From: Rapana venosa
Taxonomy: Eukaryota; Mollusca; Gastropoda; Neogastropoda; Muricidae
Assembly: GCA_028751875.1 (NCBI GenBank)
Contig: CM054143.1
Location: 69,853,951 to 69,917,950 of the forward strand
Reading direction: 5' to 3'
DNA length: 64,000 nt
The notes beneath the pieces were generated by a model. That model did not search any database and was not told the origin of the DNA. It saw nothing but the letters and a program-made list of their open reading frames with translations. Position numbers and translations under genes: made by a program. Below, one piece after another: positions 12,130 to 23,145 of the stretch. Numbering within the stretch: the first letter of the stretch is position 1; every line of letters begins with the position of its first letter.

Positions 12130-13500
12130 GTGAGTAGTTCCCCCCGTGTGTGTGTGTTTTTGTGTTTTGTGTTGGTGTGGTGGTGTGTGTGTGTGGGGTG
12201 TGTGTGTGGGTGTGTGTGTGTGTGAAAGTGTGTGGGTGTGGTTGTGTGTGTGTGGGGTGTGTGTGTGTGTGGGTGTTTTTGGTGTGTGTGTGTGTGTGTG
12301 TATGTGTGTTGGGGTGTGGGTGTGGTGTGTGTGGTGTGTTGTGGTTGTGGTGTGGGGTGTGTGTGTGGTGTATGTGTGTGTGTGTGTTTTGTGTGTTTTA
12401 GGGGTGTGTGGGTGTGTGTGTTTTGTGTGTGTGTGGGGGGTGTGTGTGTGTGGTGTGGGGTGTGGTGTTGGTTTTGTGTGTGTGTGTGTGTGTGTGGTGT
12501 GTGTTGGGGGTGTTGTGTGTGGTGTTTTTGTGTTGTTTTGTGAGTGTGTGGTGTGTGTGTGTGGTGTGTGTGTGTGGTGGGGGGTGGTTTTTTTTTGTTT
12601 TGGGGGTTTTGTGTTGTTTTTGTGTTGTGTGAGGTGGGGTGTTGTGTGGGGGTGGGTGTTGTGTTTTGGGGGTGTTGTGTGGGGTGTGTGGTGTGTGGGG
12701 TGTGGTGTGTGTGTGTGGGTGTGTGGTGTGTTTTGTGTGTGTGGGGGTGGGGTTTTGTGTGGGGTTTGTTTTTGGTGTGTTGTGTGTTGGTGGTGTGTGT
12801 GGGTTGTGGTGTTGTGGTTTTTGTGTGTGTGGGTGTGTGTGTGTGTGTGTTGTGTTGTGGGGTGAGGTTTGTGTGTGTGTGGTGTGTGTGGGGTTTTTGT
12901 TTTGGGTGTGTGTGTGTGTGAGGTGTGTTTGTGTGTGTTGGGGTGTGTGTGTGTGGTGTGTTGTGTGTGGGGTTTTGTTGTGTGTGTGTGTGTGGTGTGT
13001 TGTGTGTGTGGGGTGTGTGTTGTGGGGTGAGTGGGTGTGTGTGTTTTGTGTGGTGTGTTTGTTTTGTGTGTGTGTGTGTGTGGGTGTGTGGGGTGGTGTG
13101 TGTGGTTTGTGGGGGTGTGTGTGGGGTGTGTGTGTGGGGTGTGTGTGTGGTGTTGTGGTGTGTGTGTGTGGTGTGTGATGTGTGTGTGTGTGGTGTGTGG
13201 TGGTGTGTGTGTGGTGTGTGTGGGGTGTGGGGTGTGTGTGTGGTGTGTTGTGTGTGTGGGGGTGTGTGTGTGTGGTTTTGTGTGTGGGGGTGAAGTTGTG
13301 TTTTGGTGGTTTGTTTTGGTGTGGGGAAAGTTGTGTTTTGTGTTTTTTGGTGTTTTTGGTTGGTTGGGTGTTGTGGGTGGTGTGTGTGAGTGAAAATTTT
13401 GTGTTTTGGGGGCTTGTCTTTGGGGGGTTTGTAGGGTTCTGTGTAACTTTTAAGGAAACCTTGGAGTGTTTCCCTTTTGGTCCTTTTGGGGGGTTTTTCC
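12130..13500 (+). repeat. GT-rich microsatellite tract, likely intronic
   Basis: Over 1.2 kb of (GT)n with G-rich interruptions, starting 20 bases after the splice donor at 12130. Long Cys/Val or His/Thr open frames here are repeat shadows. Confidence 0.9.
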
Positions 13501-13815
13501 GTTTGGGGGTGTGTGTGGGGGTTTGTGTAAAGGGGCTTGTCTATGAGAATGCCGTGTGTGTGTGTGAGGGTTCTTTTGTAAGGTGGCTTGTGTAATGAGA
13601 ATGCCGTGTGTGTGTGTGTGGGTTCTGTGAAAGGTGGCTTGTGTATGAGAATGCCGTGTGTGTGAGGGTTTGTGTGAAAAGGTGGCTTGTCTGTGAGCAT
13701 GCTGTGTGTGAGGGTTGTGTGTAAGGAGGCTTGTCTGTGAGCATGCTGTGTGTGAGGGTTGTGTGTAAGGTGGCTTGTCTGTGAGCATGCTGTGTGTGAG
13801 GGTTGTGTGTAAGAG
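13501..13815 (+). repeat. Minisatellite, about 43-bp unit, about 7 copies
   Basis: The unit is approximately GGTGGCTTGTCTGTGAGCAT followed by GCTGTGTGTGAGGGTTGTGTGTAA. The right-hand copies are nearly identical; copies to the left carry AGAATGCCGTG in place of AGCATGCTGTG. Confidence 0.9.
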
Positions 13816-13957
13816 CTGTGCCCTCGTTAGTCCTCTTAGCGTGTCCATGTAGGGTTTTTTTTGATGTGCATTTTGTTGTCTTGTGTCGCAGGGTTTTGCA
13901 GAGGTGGTGCTTTATTCTCTGGGGATGATCCACTTTTTATTTATTTATTTATCATTT

Positions 13958-14698
13958 CATATAATAATAATAATAATAATAATAATAAATGGAACTTATA
14001 TAGGGCTATATCTTGCAAAGACAAATCAAAGCGCATGCATTCAACTTCATCTTACACAGGGTTACAACCAATGATAAAAAAATCAATGTTTAAACAAACA
14101 GATATTACAAAAAATGGTGCGCTGCAGACAAAAGCTAGAAATAAAATGTCAATAGTCAAAATGTTTTTTAAAAAACACACACACTCACACAGGTCGTATA
14201 CTTTAGCAGGGTGATAGGACATGGGTTAGTGAAGGGGGGATAGTTCTGATATGAAACAGGAGGGGGGAAATTTAGGGTTTTAAATAAATATGTTTTGAGG
14301 CTGGATTTAAAAGTGTCATAATGAGGGTTTCTGGCGAAGAGAGAGAGGGAGCTCATTCCAGGTCAATGGACCCGAAATAGAGAAAGAGCGGCGGCCAACG
14401 TCGATTGGTTGAATCTAGGTATTCGATAAGGCACAAGGTATCTGCAGCAGAGTGGAGGGAACGTGAAGGAGTGTACGGTTAAGACATTTACAGAGGTAGG
14501 AGGGTGCTGTTTTTTTTTGGGGACATTTGTAACAGAGGGTACTGATCTTATTTTTTAAATCTCTGTGGCACAGGCAGCCAGTGGAGAGATCGCAAGAGAG
14601 GGGTAATGTGCTCAGATTTTTTCTTTCTGAGAACTTGTCGAGCTGCGGAGTTTTTTATACGTTGAAGGGGGTGGATACATGATCGAGCATAAGGGAAA
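13958..14698 (-). mobile_element. LINE copy A, 3' end (CR1/L2 group)
   Basis: The minus strand ends in ATAATAATA repeats (13961-13987) preceded by a conserved 3' tail (AAATGGAACTTATATAG and relatives). Going upstream, the C-terminal region of the LINE reverse-transcriptase ORF is readable in pieces: [17 protein letters not shown], then KPHYDTFKSSLKTYLF-like residues. It matches copies B and C. It is truncated at about 14698, where a SINE begins. The frame is disrupted. Confidence 0.8.
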
Positions 14699-14699
14699 A

Positions 14700-14854
14700 A
14701 ATCATTGCTTTTTTAATCCCGTCCCCGTGTGTATGTAAATTTGTAAATTTTGTCTCCCTTCCCCTGGCACACAATGGCCCCTTTTCTCCCAAAAAGCGGA
14801 AAAGGTTTTTAACGTGTGCGAAAGTTTCCGGTGTTTTTGCACACAGGCCTCGGT
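14700..14854 (-). repeat. SINE-A copy, minus strand, cut by the gap
   Basis: The reverse complement carries ACCGAGG, a CCTGTTC-like block, GGCACACAATGGCC inverted and the CACACGGGGACGGGAT tail. It abuts the LINE at 14700 and ends at the N run. Confidence 0.65.
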
Positions 14855-15354
14855 NNNNNNNNNNNNNNNNNNNNNNNNNNNNNNNNNNNNNNNNNNNNNN
14901 NNNNNNNNNNNNNNNNNNNNNNNNNNNNNNNNNNNNNNNNNNNNNNNNNNNNNNNNNNNNNNNNNNNNNNNNNNNNNNNNNNNNNNNNNNNNNNNNNNNN
15001 NNNNNNNNNNNNNNNNNNNNNNNNNNNNNNNNNNNNNNNNNNNNNNNNNNNNNNNNNNNNNNNNNNNNNNNNNNNNNNNNNNNNNNNNNNNNNNNNNNNN
15101 NNNNNNNNNNNNNNNNNNNNNNNNNNNNNNNNNNNNNNNNNNNNNNNNNNNNNNNNNNNNNNNNNNNNNNNNNNNNNNNNNNNNNNNNNNNNNNNNNNNN
15201 NNNNNNNNNNNNNNNNNNNNNNNNNNNNNNNNNNNNNNNNNNNNNNNNNNNNNNNNNNNNNNNNNNNNNNNNNNNNNNNNNNNNNNNNNNNNNNNNNNNN
15301 NNNNNNNNNNNNNNNNNNNNNNNNNNNNNNNNNNNNNNNNNNNNNNNNNNNNNN
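14855..15354. other. Assembly gap, 500 N
   Basis: Exactly 500 N, the same size as the second gap. A fixed length indicates a scaffolding join rather than a measured distance. Confidence 0.99.
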
Positions 15355-15590
15355 TCTCTTTCAAAGGATTTTTCCCTCTTGATTTAAACATCATGCCGAC
15401 TCCACCTCCCCAAAAGTCCTTCATGACACTATAAACCGAGGTCCGGTCGAACGCACGTAGAAATCTTGTGCATACTTTAAAAACCCTGTTCCGTTTTTCG
15501 AGATGGCTATTGTGTCCCGGGTGGGAACGGATGAAAAATTACAAAACGCATACACACGGGGACTAATGAAAAAAGTTATAGTCTTAATCC
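15355..15590 (+). repeat. SINE-A copy, plus strand, cut by the gap
   Basis: Contains GCCGACTCC, CCAAAAGTCCTTCATGA, ATAAACCGAGGTCC, CCCTGTTCCG, then ACAAAACGCATACACACGGG. The block order is the same as in the full copy at 43025. The opposite orientation of the copy on the other side of the gap is noted under findings. Confidence 0.75.
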
Positions 15591-15620
15591 ATTACCTCGC
15601 GCGCGCGCGCCAAAAAACAC

Positions 15621-15658
<38 letters not shown>

Positions 15659-15820
15659 ACCCCCACACCCAAAAAACCCACAAAACACTTACCTAAAACA
15701 CCACACACACAAACCTGTCTGTTGTGTGTTGGTGTGGGGGTGTGTGTGTGTGTGTGGTGTGTGTGTGTGTGGTGTGTGTTTGTTTTGGGGTTGTGTTTTG
15801 TGTTTTTTTTTTATGTGCGT
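15591..15820. repeat. GC, CA and TG microsatellites
   Basis: (GC)n at 15599-15610, (CA)n at about 15625-15657, and (TG)n with interruptions at 15724-15785. Confidence 0.9.
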
Positions 15821-15950
15821 ATGCTGCGTGCGCGCGTCGGTGCCTCCCCTAGTGCGTGTGCAAGTGCTTGAATGCGAGCATGAGCTGCCCCGGTCACGTT
15901 GTTGTCCGTTTTCCCAATGGGAACACTCTGTCAGAATCACGGACCTACCA

Positions 15951-16250
15951 CCGCCATGGCGCAGTGGTTAGCGCCTTGGGTTTACGGACTGGAAGGTCGC
16001 GGGTTCGAATTCCCATAAGATCATAGGGTTTTTTGGGACTCCGCCGGCTCCTACCCAGAGTGAGTGTGCTGTGGGCTCAGGGGGAAGACTGGGACCACAC
16101 AGTCGAGCTTCATCCACGTAACGGATGCGATTTTAAGAGTGTTGCTCAAATACCTAAACCAACACTGCAGGTGTCTGTATCTCTCGGGCCCGGTTGACGC
16201 CGGGATATATTATGAAATAAGCGTAAGTACAACCCTGTCAAATAGTCTCA
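15951..16250 (+). repeat. SINE-C, tRNA-derived head plus body
   Basis: The tRNA-like promoter is clear: box A-like GGCGCAGTGGTTAGCGC at 15959-15975 and box B-like GGGTTCGAATTCCC at 16001-16014. A body follows with CCAGAGTGAGTGTGCTGTGG and GACTGGGACCACACAGTCGA. The head resembles a tRNA gene, but the missing acceptor stem pairing and the attached body make it a SINE. It is a different family from SINE-A. Confidence 0.7.
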
Positions 16251-16479
16251 AAGCATATGCACTTCCACAGTAGCATCTTTACGTCATCCTCATTGTCATT
16301 GATCATCATGCAATAAAAAACAATTGCCTCTGATTCGGTAGTCCCGGTTTCTCTGGTCTCATGGTGACCTCAGATTCGTTTGCCCATACACTTCTGTGCC
16401 TGTGGTGAGTTGTGGGCAAAGCCTTTGGGTTGGGGGTTTGCGGGGGACGTCGTTTTGGGGGGACTTTTTTGGTGGTTGC

Positions 16480-16800
16480 CACCTCGGGTGGGGAACTCAC
16501 TCAGTCTGGCTCCGCGACTGAGCTAATACTGTCGTTAGTAGGGGACTTAGTAGGTGGTGTCCTGCGTATGTTAGCTCAGAACAGGCACCACTGAACACCA
16601 CCAAAGTGACCCAGCAGCAGTGCAGGGCCCCTCTGGCTGGTGGCCCCACGGCGGCCTGATAGTGATGGGCTCCCTGTGGACCTCTGACTCTGAGGATGAG
16701 ACATAACGAATCTGGGTATGGTTGTGGCGGGGAGATTGGAATGAGCGGCGTGGGAACAGCAGGACGGGGGACGTCACAGAAGATGAGGCAGCAAAAAATT
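16480..16800 (+). repeat. Probable dispersed repeat, unclassified
   Basis: High-complexity noncoding block with short direct motifs (ACACCACCAAAGTGACC, CAGCAGCAGTGCAGGG) that resembles the downstream part of a gastropod repeat. No second copy is present in the window to prove this. Open frames on both strands look incidental. Confidence 0.3.
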
Positions 16801-16939
16801 TTTTTTTTAAATTGCTGACCATTTATCAGCATAACAAGAGGACATAACTGCTGCTGCCTTCGTAGTTAATGACAGAGGTTGTTTCCCTTAGACTGTTGTC
16901 ACAGTAACACCACATTGCAAGCAGTTCTGGGATAATAGC

Positions 16940-17124
16940 AGCACTTGATTTCTGTCTGTCTGTCTGTCTTTGTGTGTCCACTGCGTCTGTCTCTGTCTAT
17001 CTGCGTCTGTCTCTCTCTCTGTCTGTCTTCTTTCTGTCTCTTTGTCTCTCTGTGTCTGCCTCTGTGTGTGTTTGTGTGTGAGGGGTTTTTGTGTGGTGTG
17101 TGTTTTGTGTCTGTCTTCTTCTCA

Positions 17125-17172
<48 letters not shown>

Positions 17173-17215
17173 CTCTCTCCCCCTCCCCTATCTTCCTCCC
17201 TCTTTTTCTTATCTT
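16940..17215 (+). repeat. CT/CTGT-rich low-complexity tract
   Basis: (CTGT)n near 16953-17060 and (CT)n at 17122-17180. Ser/Leu or Arg/Glu open frames across it are repeat shadows. Confidence 0.9.
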
Positions 17216-17235
17216 TTGGTTTCCAATTAAAACCC

Positions 17236-17940
17236 AAACAGATGGTATATGGAGACCTTGGCAGATATCCTTTATATGTGAATTCCTATGTACCTGTGTC
17301 AGATATTGGTTGTAAACTGTTAGTAATGAATAGTGAACGTTTGCCTCGCAAAGCTTATGAAATGTTATAAGAATTAGACAACTTTGGTAAAAAATTTGTT
17401 GGGTTTCAAAAGTAAGAGAAGTTTGATGCTAACCGACTTTAACATTGTTTGGCTTCAAAAGGATGTTGGAGATGTAAAACTTTTCTGGCCACATTCCCGA
17501 GCTTGTCGATATGTTTCAATCAAAAATGGCAGGCACTATTAGAGATCGCGATAGATACCAGCCTTATCGATCATTAAAGACCATTTTTAAAAAGAACAAT
17601 ACATTTTGGATGTTGTTATGTTTTGCTTTCGGTTGCCATTAAAACAAATAAGATTTAAATGTTCTCCCTCTAAATAACAATATACATCGGTAAAAGTGAA
17701 TCGGTGCGTGACAAAAACTGCCCATTTTGCAAAAATCAGATTGAAAAGGAACAACATGTTATGTTAATGTGCATTGCCCTATGTCGAATAAGAAAAAAAA
17801 TTCCTTAATAATCGTCTTGTTACTCTTCCTTTAAGTGAGCTGCTCAGAGCCAAAAATGTCACTCAGAGATATAGTTTAACTAATTATGTGTTTTCAGCTA
17901 AATCGAGGACAAAGATTGATATTTAGTTCATTTATTTGGA
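17236..17940 (+). mobile_element. Second LINE family: C-terminal region of ORF2, decayed
   Basis: The translation starts with VYGDLGRYPLYVNSYVPV, then NSERLPRKAYEML, and later FCKNQIE with EQHVMLMC, giving CPFCKN...EQHVMLMC in frame. This order (GRYPLY motif, LPRKAY, then a terminal CxxC-H-C cluster) is what I know from the C-termini of invertebrate non-LTR retrotransposon reverse-transcriptase proteins. Several stops and frame changes interrupt it. The RT core itself is not present, so this is a 5'-truncated fossil. It differs from the LINE of copies A-C. Confidence 0.65.
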
Positions 17941-18429
17941 TGATTTTGCTATCTTTCGCTGTCTTTTATTAAGTTTGTGTCCTTCTTTTAAATATGGGAA
18001 ACCCTTTTTTTAAACTAGAAGTGTTGCTGTAAAATGTCTGATCACCGTAAATGAGATTAAATATCCAGTAATGGTTTTTCTGTTACCCAAAGTTTGTCAA
18101 CAACTCTTATAACTTAAGATTTGAAAGGAGAATCTATGCTACCTAATGTTTTGCTATTTTTAAAACCCAGGTAGGATTTGAAAAGCAAAAAACAAAGTGC
18201 AGGATTATTACTTATTGGCCCTCCTTAAAAACTAACTGTTAACGGGGAGTTGTTTTATTCACCTGATCATTATTCCTGATTCTCCTCTCTTAGCATGCTG
18301 ATGCCTGGTGATGAAAGGAAATGACTAAGTGTAATAACACCAAGGAAAAAACCCTCAGTTGCTGAAGGGAAAGGTGTGGTACTAGGCCGCACATTTTATA
18401 TCTATTCCATCTTATTTATTGTGTTTGTG
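17941..18429. other. AT-rich stretch, nothing recognised
   Basis: It may include the 3' UTR of the preceding LINE fragment. No coding signal or repeat match within the window. Confidence 0.4.
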
Positions 18430-20100
18430 AAAACGCTGTTCTTTTTCTTCCCCCCCCCCCCTTTTTAATTTTTTTTTTTAAAATTAAATTAAATTTTTTC
18501 TTTTTTTCTCTCCTTTTCTTTTTTTGGCCCCTTTTTTCATTTTTCCCCTTTTCCCTTTTTTCTCCCCCCCCTCTCCCCCCTGCCCCTGTTTTTTCCTTTT
18601 GTTTTGTTTCCCCCGAAGGGGGTTTTTTTCCCCCTTTCCCCGGGGGTTTTTGTTGCTTTCCGTTTTTTTTCCCCTTTTCTTCTTTTTTCCCCCCCCTTTT
18701 TTCCTTTTTTTTAAAAAATTCCCTTTTTTTGCTTTCCCTTTTTTTTTTTTTTTTTCTTTTTCTGTTTCCTTTTTCCCCTTTTCCCTTTTTCCCCCCTTTT
18801 TTTCCCTTTCTTAAAAAAAACCCATCCAACCCCCCCCCCTTTTTTTTTCCCCCCCAAATTATTTTTTTCCCCCCCCCTTTTTTTTTTTTTAAAACAAGGG
18901 GGGGTATTTTTTATAATTTCTCGTTTTCCCCCTTTTAACCCCCTTTTCCCCCCCCCCCTTTTAAAATTTCCTTTTTAAAGTTTGTCCCCCCCCTTTTTCC
19001 CCCCTTTCCCCCCAAAAAAACCCCCCCCCCAACCCAAACCCCAAAAAACAATAAAATAAAACAAAAAAAAAAAACCCCGAAACATTTTTTTTGTTTTTGT
19101 TTGGGGTTTTGGTTTGGGTTTTTTAGTGTTTGGGGTTTGTTTTTGGGTTTTTTGTTTTTTTGGGGTTTTTTGGGGTTTTGGTTTGTTTGGGGGGGGTGGG
19201 GTGGGGGGGTGGGTTTTTTTGTTTTGTTTGTGTGGGGGTTTTTTTTTTTTTTTTTTTTTTTTTTTTGTTTTGTTTGGGGTTTGGGGGGTTTTTGGTTGGG
19301 TGGTTGGGGGTTTGTTGGGTGGGGGGTTTGCCGGGGGGCCGGCCCCTTTTCTTTTTCAACAGGGGTCTCCCCAGCCCCCCCCTCTTTGCAGGGGAAAAAC
19401 CCTTTAAAATGGGATAAAAAAGGAGGGGGGAAAGGGGGGGGGGGGGGGAAAAAATGTTTTTGGGGTTTTGTTAAACATTTTTCCTTTTTCGTCCCCTTTT
19501 TTTTTTTTTTGTTTTCCCTTTTGGGCCCCCAAACAAAAAACCCCCCCAAAAAAAACAAAAAAAAACAAAAAACAACCCATTGGTTTGGAAAACCGGTGTT
19601 TTAGAAAAATTTTTGGGGGGGGGGGGTGGGGGGTTTTTTATCCCCCGGGAAAATTTTCCCCCCCCCCCAAAAAATGGTTTTTCCTGCTTTCATAAAAGAA
19701 AACCAGGCCTTGGGGGGACTAATTTTTGGGCCCAAAAGAACCCCCAACAAAATTTCCCCAAAATTTTAAAAAAAAACCCGTGGGAAAAAAAAAGTTCCAA
19801 AAAAAAAAGGGGCTCCTTTGGGGACTGTTGGGGAACCCCGGGGTTTTACGAAAAAGGGTATTTAAGGGGGGAAAAAATTAACCCCAAAAACAACCCCCCA
19901 AAAAACAAAAACAAAAAAAAACCCCCCCCACAAACAAAAAAAACCAAACCCCCCAAACCCCCCCACCCAAAAACCCCAAAACCAAAAAAAACAACAAACC
20001 CAAAAACCCCCCCCCAAAACAAAGGGAATATTTTTGGGGGTTTTTTTGGGTTTTTGTTTTTTTTAAAAAGTTTTTTTCCCCCTTTTTTTTCTACTGTTTG
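18430..20100. other. Homopolymer noise block
   Basis: Long C/T runs to about 19020, G/T runs at 19085-19340, then A/C runs to about 20020. Conceptual proteins are Phe/Pro/Lys/Gly only. Treated as failed consensus. Confidence 0.8.
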
Positions 20101-20448
20101 AGAGAATAAAGTTTTGGGTTTTCAAAACAAGATGTATCCCTACGGGGGGGGACGGGATGAAAAAAAAGCAAAATGATTACTTTTTCATTATCCGGTAATA
20201 AAAAAATTTTTGTTTCCCTTACTTACAATGTGTGAAATTTTTCTTTTTATGACTTTAGGGGGGGTTTTCCCTTCTTTATTGTGTGAGGATTTTATCATCA
20301 TGACATTAAATTTGAAATGATAAAAACAAAAAGGTTGATGGTGGTCCCCGTGCTATTTTAGAATTATATATTTAGTTATTTTCCCTGAAACAAAACCACC
20401 CCACACACACACACACAAAAACACCCACACACACACACACCAAAACAC

Positions 20449-20479
<31 letters not shown>

Positions 20480-20717
20480 CACCCACACACACCCCACACA
20501 CACATTCTCTCCCCAAATGACTGTTTTGGTTTGGTTTTCTTCTTTTTTTTGTTTTTGTTTTTTTAAGGGTTGAGTGGTATGGGTATTAATTTTTAATTTC
20601 GTTACATGACATAAAATTTTGAACAAAACAAAAAAAAAAAAAAATGAGGTTGTTTGGTGACGTGCACTGCTTTGAAATTATATTTTTGATTTTAATCTCA
20701 AATCCCAAAACCACCAC
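20101..20717. repeat. AT-rich stretch with (CA)n microsatellite
   Basis: (CA)n with interruptions at 20399-20505. The rest is unrecognised AT-rich sequence. Confidence 0.6.
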
Positions 20718-20995
20718 TCTCTCTCTCTCTTTTTCCTTCTTCTTCTTCTCCTCCCCCCTCTCTCCCTCCTCTTCTTCTCTCCCCTTTTCCTTTTCCCCTC
20801 TCCTCTCCCCTTTCTCCCCATCCCTTTTTCCTTCTCCTCTCTCTCCCCCTTACGAATACCAATTAAACCCAAATCCACCATGGGCCATCACCTTTCTCAA
20901 TTTTTTTTCCCCCTTTTGATGTGGAAGGGATTCCCTCTCACCCCTCACCAAAAGCCCCCTTAAGACATTTTTAAAAATCCAGTCTCAAGACTTAT
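20718..20995 (+). repeat. CT-rich tract and LINE 3' fragment (left-arm copy)
   Basis: The CT-rich tract (20718-20848) is followed by ATCCAGTCTCAAGAC at 20978, a corrupted copy of the LINE 3' coding end. The clean partner is the minus-strand fragment at 63540-63700. Confidence 0.55.
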
Positions 20996-20999
20996 TATT

Positions 21000-23145
21000 T
21001 CAAACCTGCCCGTAATTTGTTCGAAAAATAATGTTAAACAAAGGAAAACTGCGATTTTCCCCTTTTTAGGAAGTTTTTTTTCCCAAAAAAAAGGGCCCAA
21101 AAAACCCCCGGGTTTTCGGGGTTTAATTTTTTAAAAAAACCAAAAAAATTTTTCCTCTTTTTTTAGATTTTTTTTCCCCAATTTTAGCCCCAACTCGTTT
21201 TGAAAAGGAACGGCCCCCTTTATATTTCCCCCCTGTGGGCATGGGATTTACAAAATTTTGGCATTTTCTTTAACCCCAATTGGCCAAAAGGAAAAAAAAA
21301 AATTAGAAAAAATTTCTATCTTTTATTTTAGAATTTAACCCACTTTCTGCAAACCATCCCGGGTTTTAAAAAACCCATTAAAATTAATTAAAGAAAGAGA
21401 ACTTTGCAAACCCCCGCCATGTCTTTTTTCCCTTTCTTTTAAAATTTCCCGCGGGGTTTGTTTTTTTTTTAAATTGGGGGAAAAAAAACTTTGGATCCGA
21501 AGGATTAATTTTAAAAAAAACCCAACCTTTTGGGAATTTGATAAGGCAAAGAACAAATTTCACTTTGGGTGAAGTTTGAAAAATAGGGGGCCCAAAGTTC
21601 ACTTTGCTATTAAACAGAGACACTTTTTTTCATTTTTCCCACTTTGTTTTGGAATTTCAAAGACATGGATAAAGGAGACCCCAAATTCCATCATATCACA
21701 ATTTGATTTTTCACTGTGTGAAGATTTTAATTCATTGTGGTATCTAAAGGGAAACATGAAAGATTGAAAGACATTTTATTCAAAAACTTAAATTGGATTT
21801 GGGGTCAAAAAATCAAACCAACATTTAGTTTTAAAAAACAAAAGACTTTGCCCTTTTTGGGGTTTGAGATTGGGTTTTTCAATGTAAACTTACACAGGTT
21901 TTTAAAATTTTTACTTTGATTTTCCCCGCGCTACGACCCCAAAATTTTTGGGAAAAAAAAGGCCCCCCCAAAAAACCCCAAACAAGACCCTAAAATTTTT
22001 CCTTTTCCCCCCCCCAAATCTTAAGAAACCCCGTTTTTGTCGGGGGAGTTTTTTTGGAAAAAAAGACATTTAAAAAAAACTTCTGAAAAATGTCAGATTC
22101 ACTTGCACTGGCGGGGGGTTTAAATTTTTACTTTTGACATCCAAACTGGTTTCTTTTTCAACCGTTTTTTTTTTTTGGGTTTTGTGATAGGTGGTTTTGT
22201 TGACAATCCTGTTTTTAACAGCTTTTTGCCCCCTAAAGTAAAAAATTCTCAACCCCCGATATAATGACCCAAAAGACCCCCCACATCAGTGGTTTTAAAA
22301 ACCCAAAAAAACCCCGAGCACTGCACCTGTCTGTGCCCAGAAACTAAAGCAGTACAAACATCAAACCCTAAAAAAATATAATTATTTTTCCGTACTACTT
22401 TTTTGTAGGGGCCCATTATCAATTCCCCCCCCCCCCCCCCTATCATCATATCTTTTGGCATGGGCACACACACACACACAAAAAATATAATAAAGCAGTT
22501 TCACACATAAGCGTTCATGCATGCAAAATGAAATATACACAGAAAATTTGCCCCTAAAACAGTACACAAAGAAGTGCACCCCGTGACAGACTCGCACCCA
22601 CACCAAGGTTTTTCACGCACTGCATACACATAATAAAAACACACCCGACTAACTTACAACACAAACAGTGAAAAACTTCCCCCCCACACACAACCCCACA
22701 CACAAAACACAACCCCCCTTTCATGCCCCCCTTTTTTTTGAAAACTCCCCTCAACAGTATTTTCAGTAATCTAAAAAAAGCATTTGAAATTGTGAAAGGT
22801 CTTTGTCCAGGCCCCAAAAGGACCCTTTTTTTTTTAGTTAAATTAAAGTTAATGGGTTTTTTTGTTTTTTGTTTTTAATTTTCCCGTTTCATTGCCCCGT
22901 TTTTTTTTTCGAGATTTAAAATTTTTTTTTTTTTAAACAACACATCCACCTCAACCCTTTTTTTTTTTGGTTTGTTTTTTTTTTTTCCCCCCCTCCCCAA
23001 AACACGAAAAGTGAACAGACAAAAAATTTAAATCAACAACAAAACACACACACCGACAGTGACCCCACAAAACGTTCGGGTGTCTACACTCCACTTAAAC
23101 CCCCTTCTTTTTCCAAAACTTTCAGAACCCCAAAAATTTATTTAC
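21000..23145. other. Degraded copy of right-arm sequence 61590-63480
   Basis: Homopolymer-inflated, but alignable by eye to the reverse complement of the right arm. Examples: TTCACTGTGTGAAGATTTTAA (21711-21731), GATTGAAAGACATTTTATTC (21762), and GTCAGATTCACTTGCACTGG (22092). The partner region includes a first exon and promoter; here they are too damaged to read. Confidence 0.7.

Noticed and set aside
11901..13700. 599-codon minus-strand open frame rich in His/Thr
   Set aside because: It is the CA strand of the GT microsatellite and minisatellite, and overlaps the plus-strand PDZ-like exon. No domain, repeat-driven composition.
14702..15434. Open frames crossing the first N gap
   Set aside because: Most of the frame is N; the flanks are SINE sequence. 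The same applies to frames across 44467-44966.
15951..16025. tRNA gene
   Set aside because: Box A and box B are present, but the acceptor stem is not formed and a SINE body follows. The same reasoning applies to 35768-35850.
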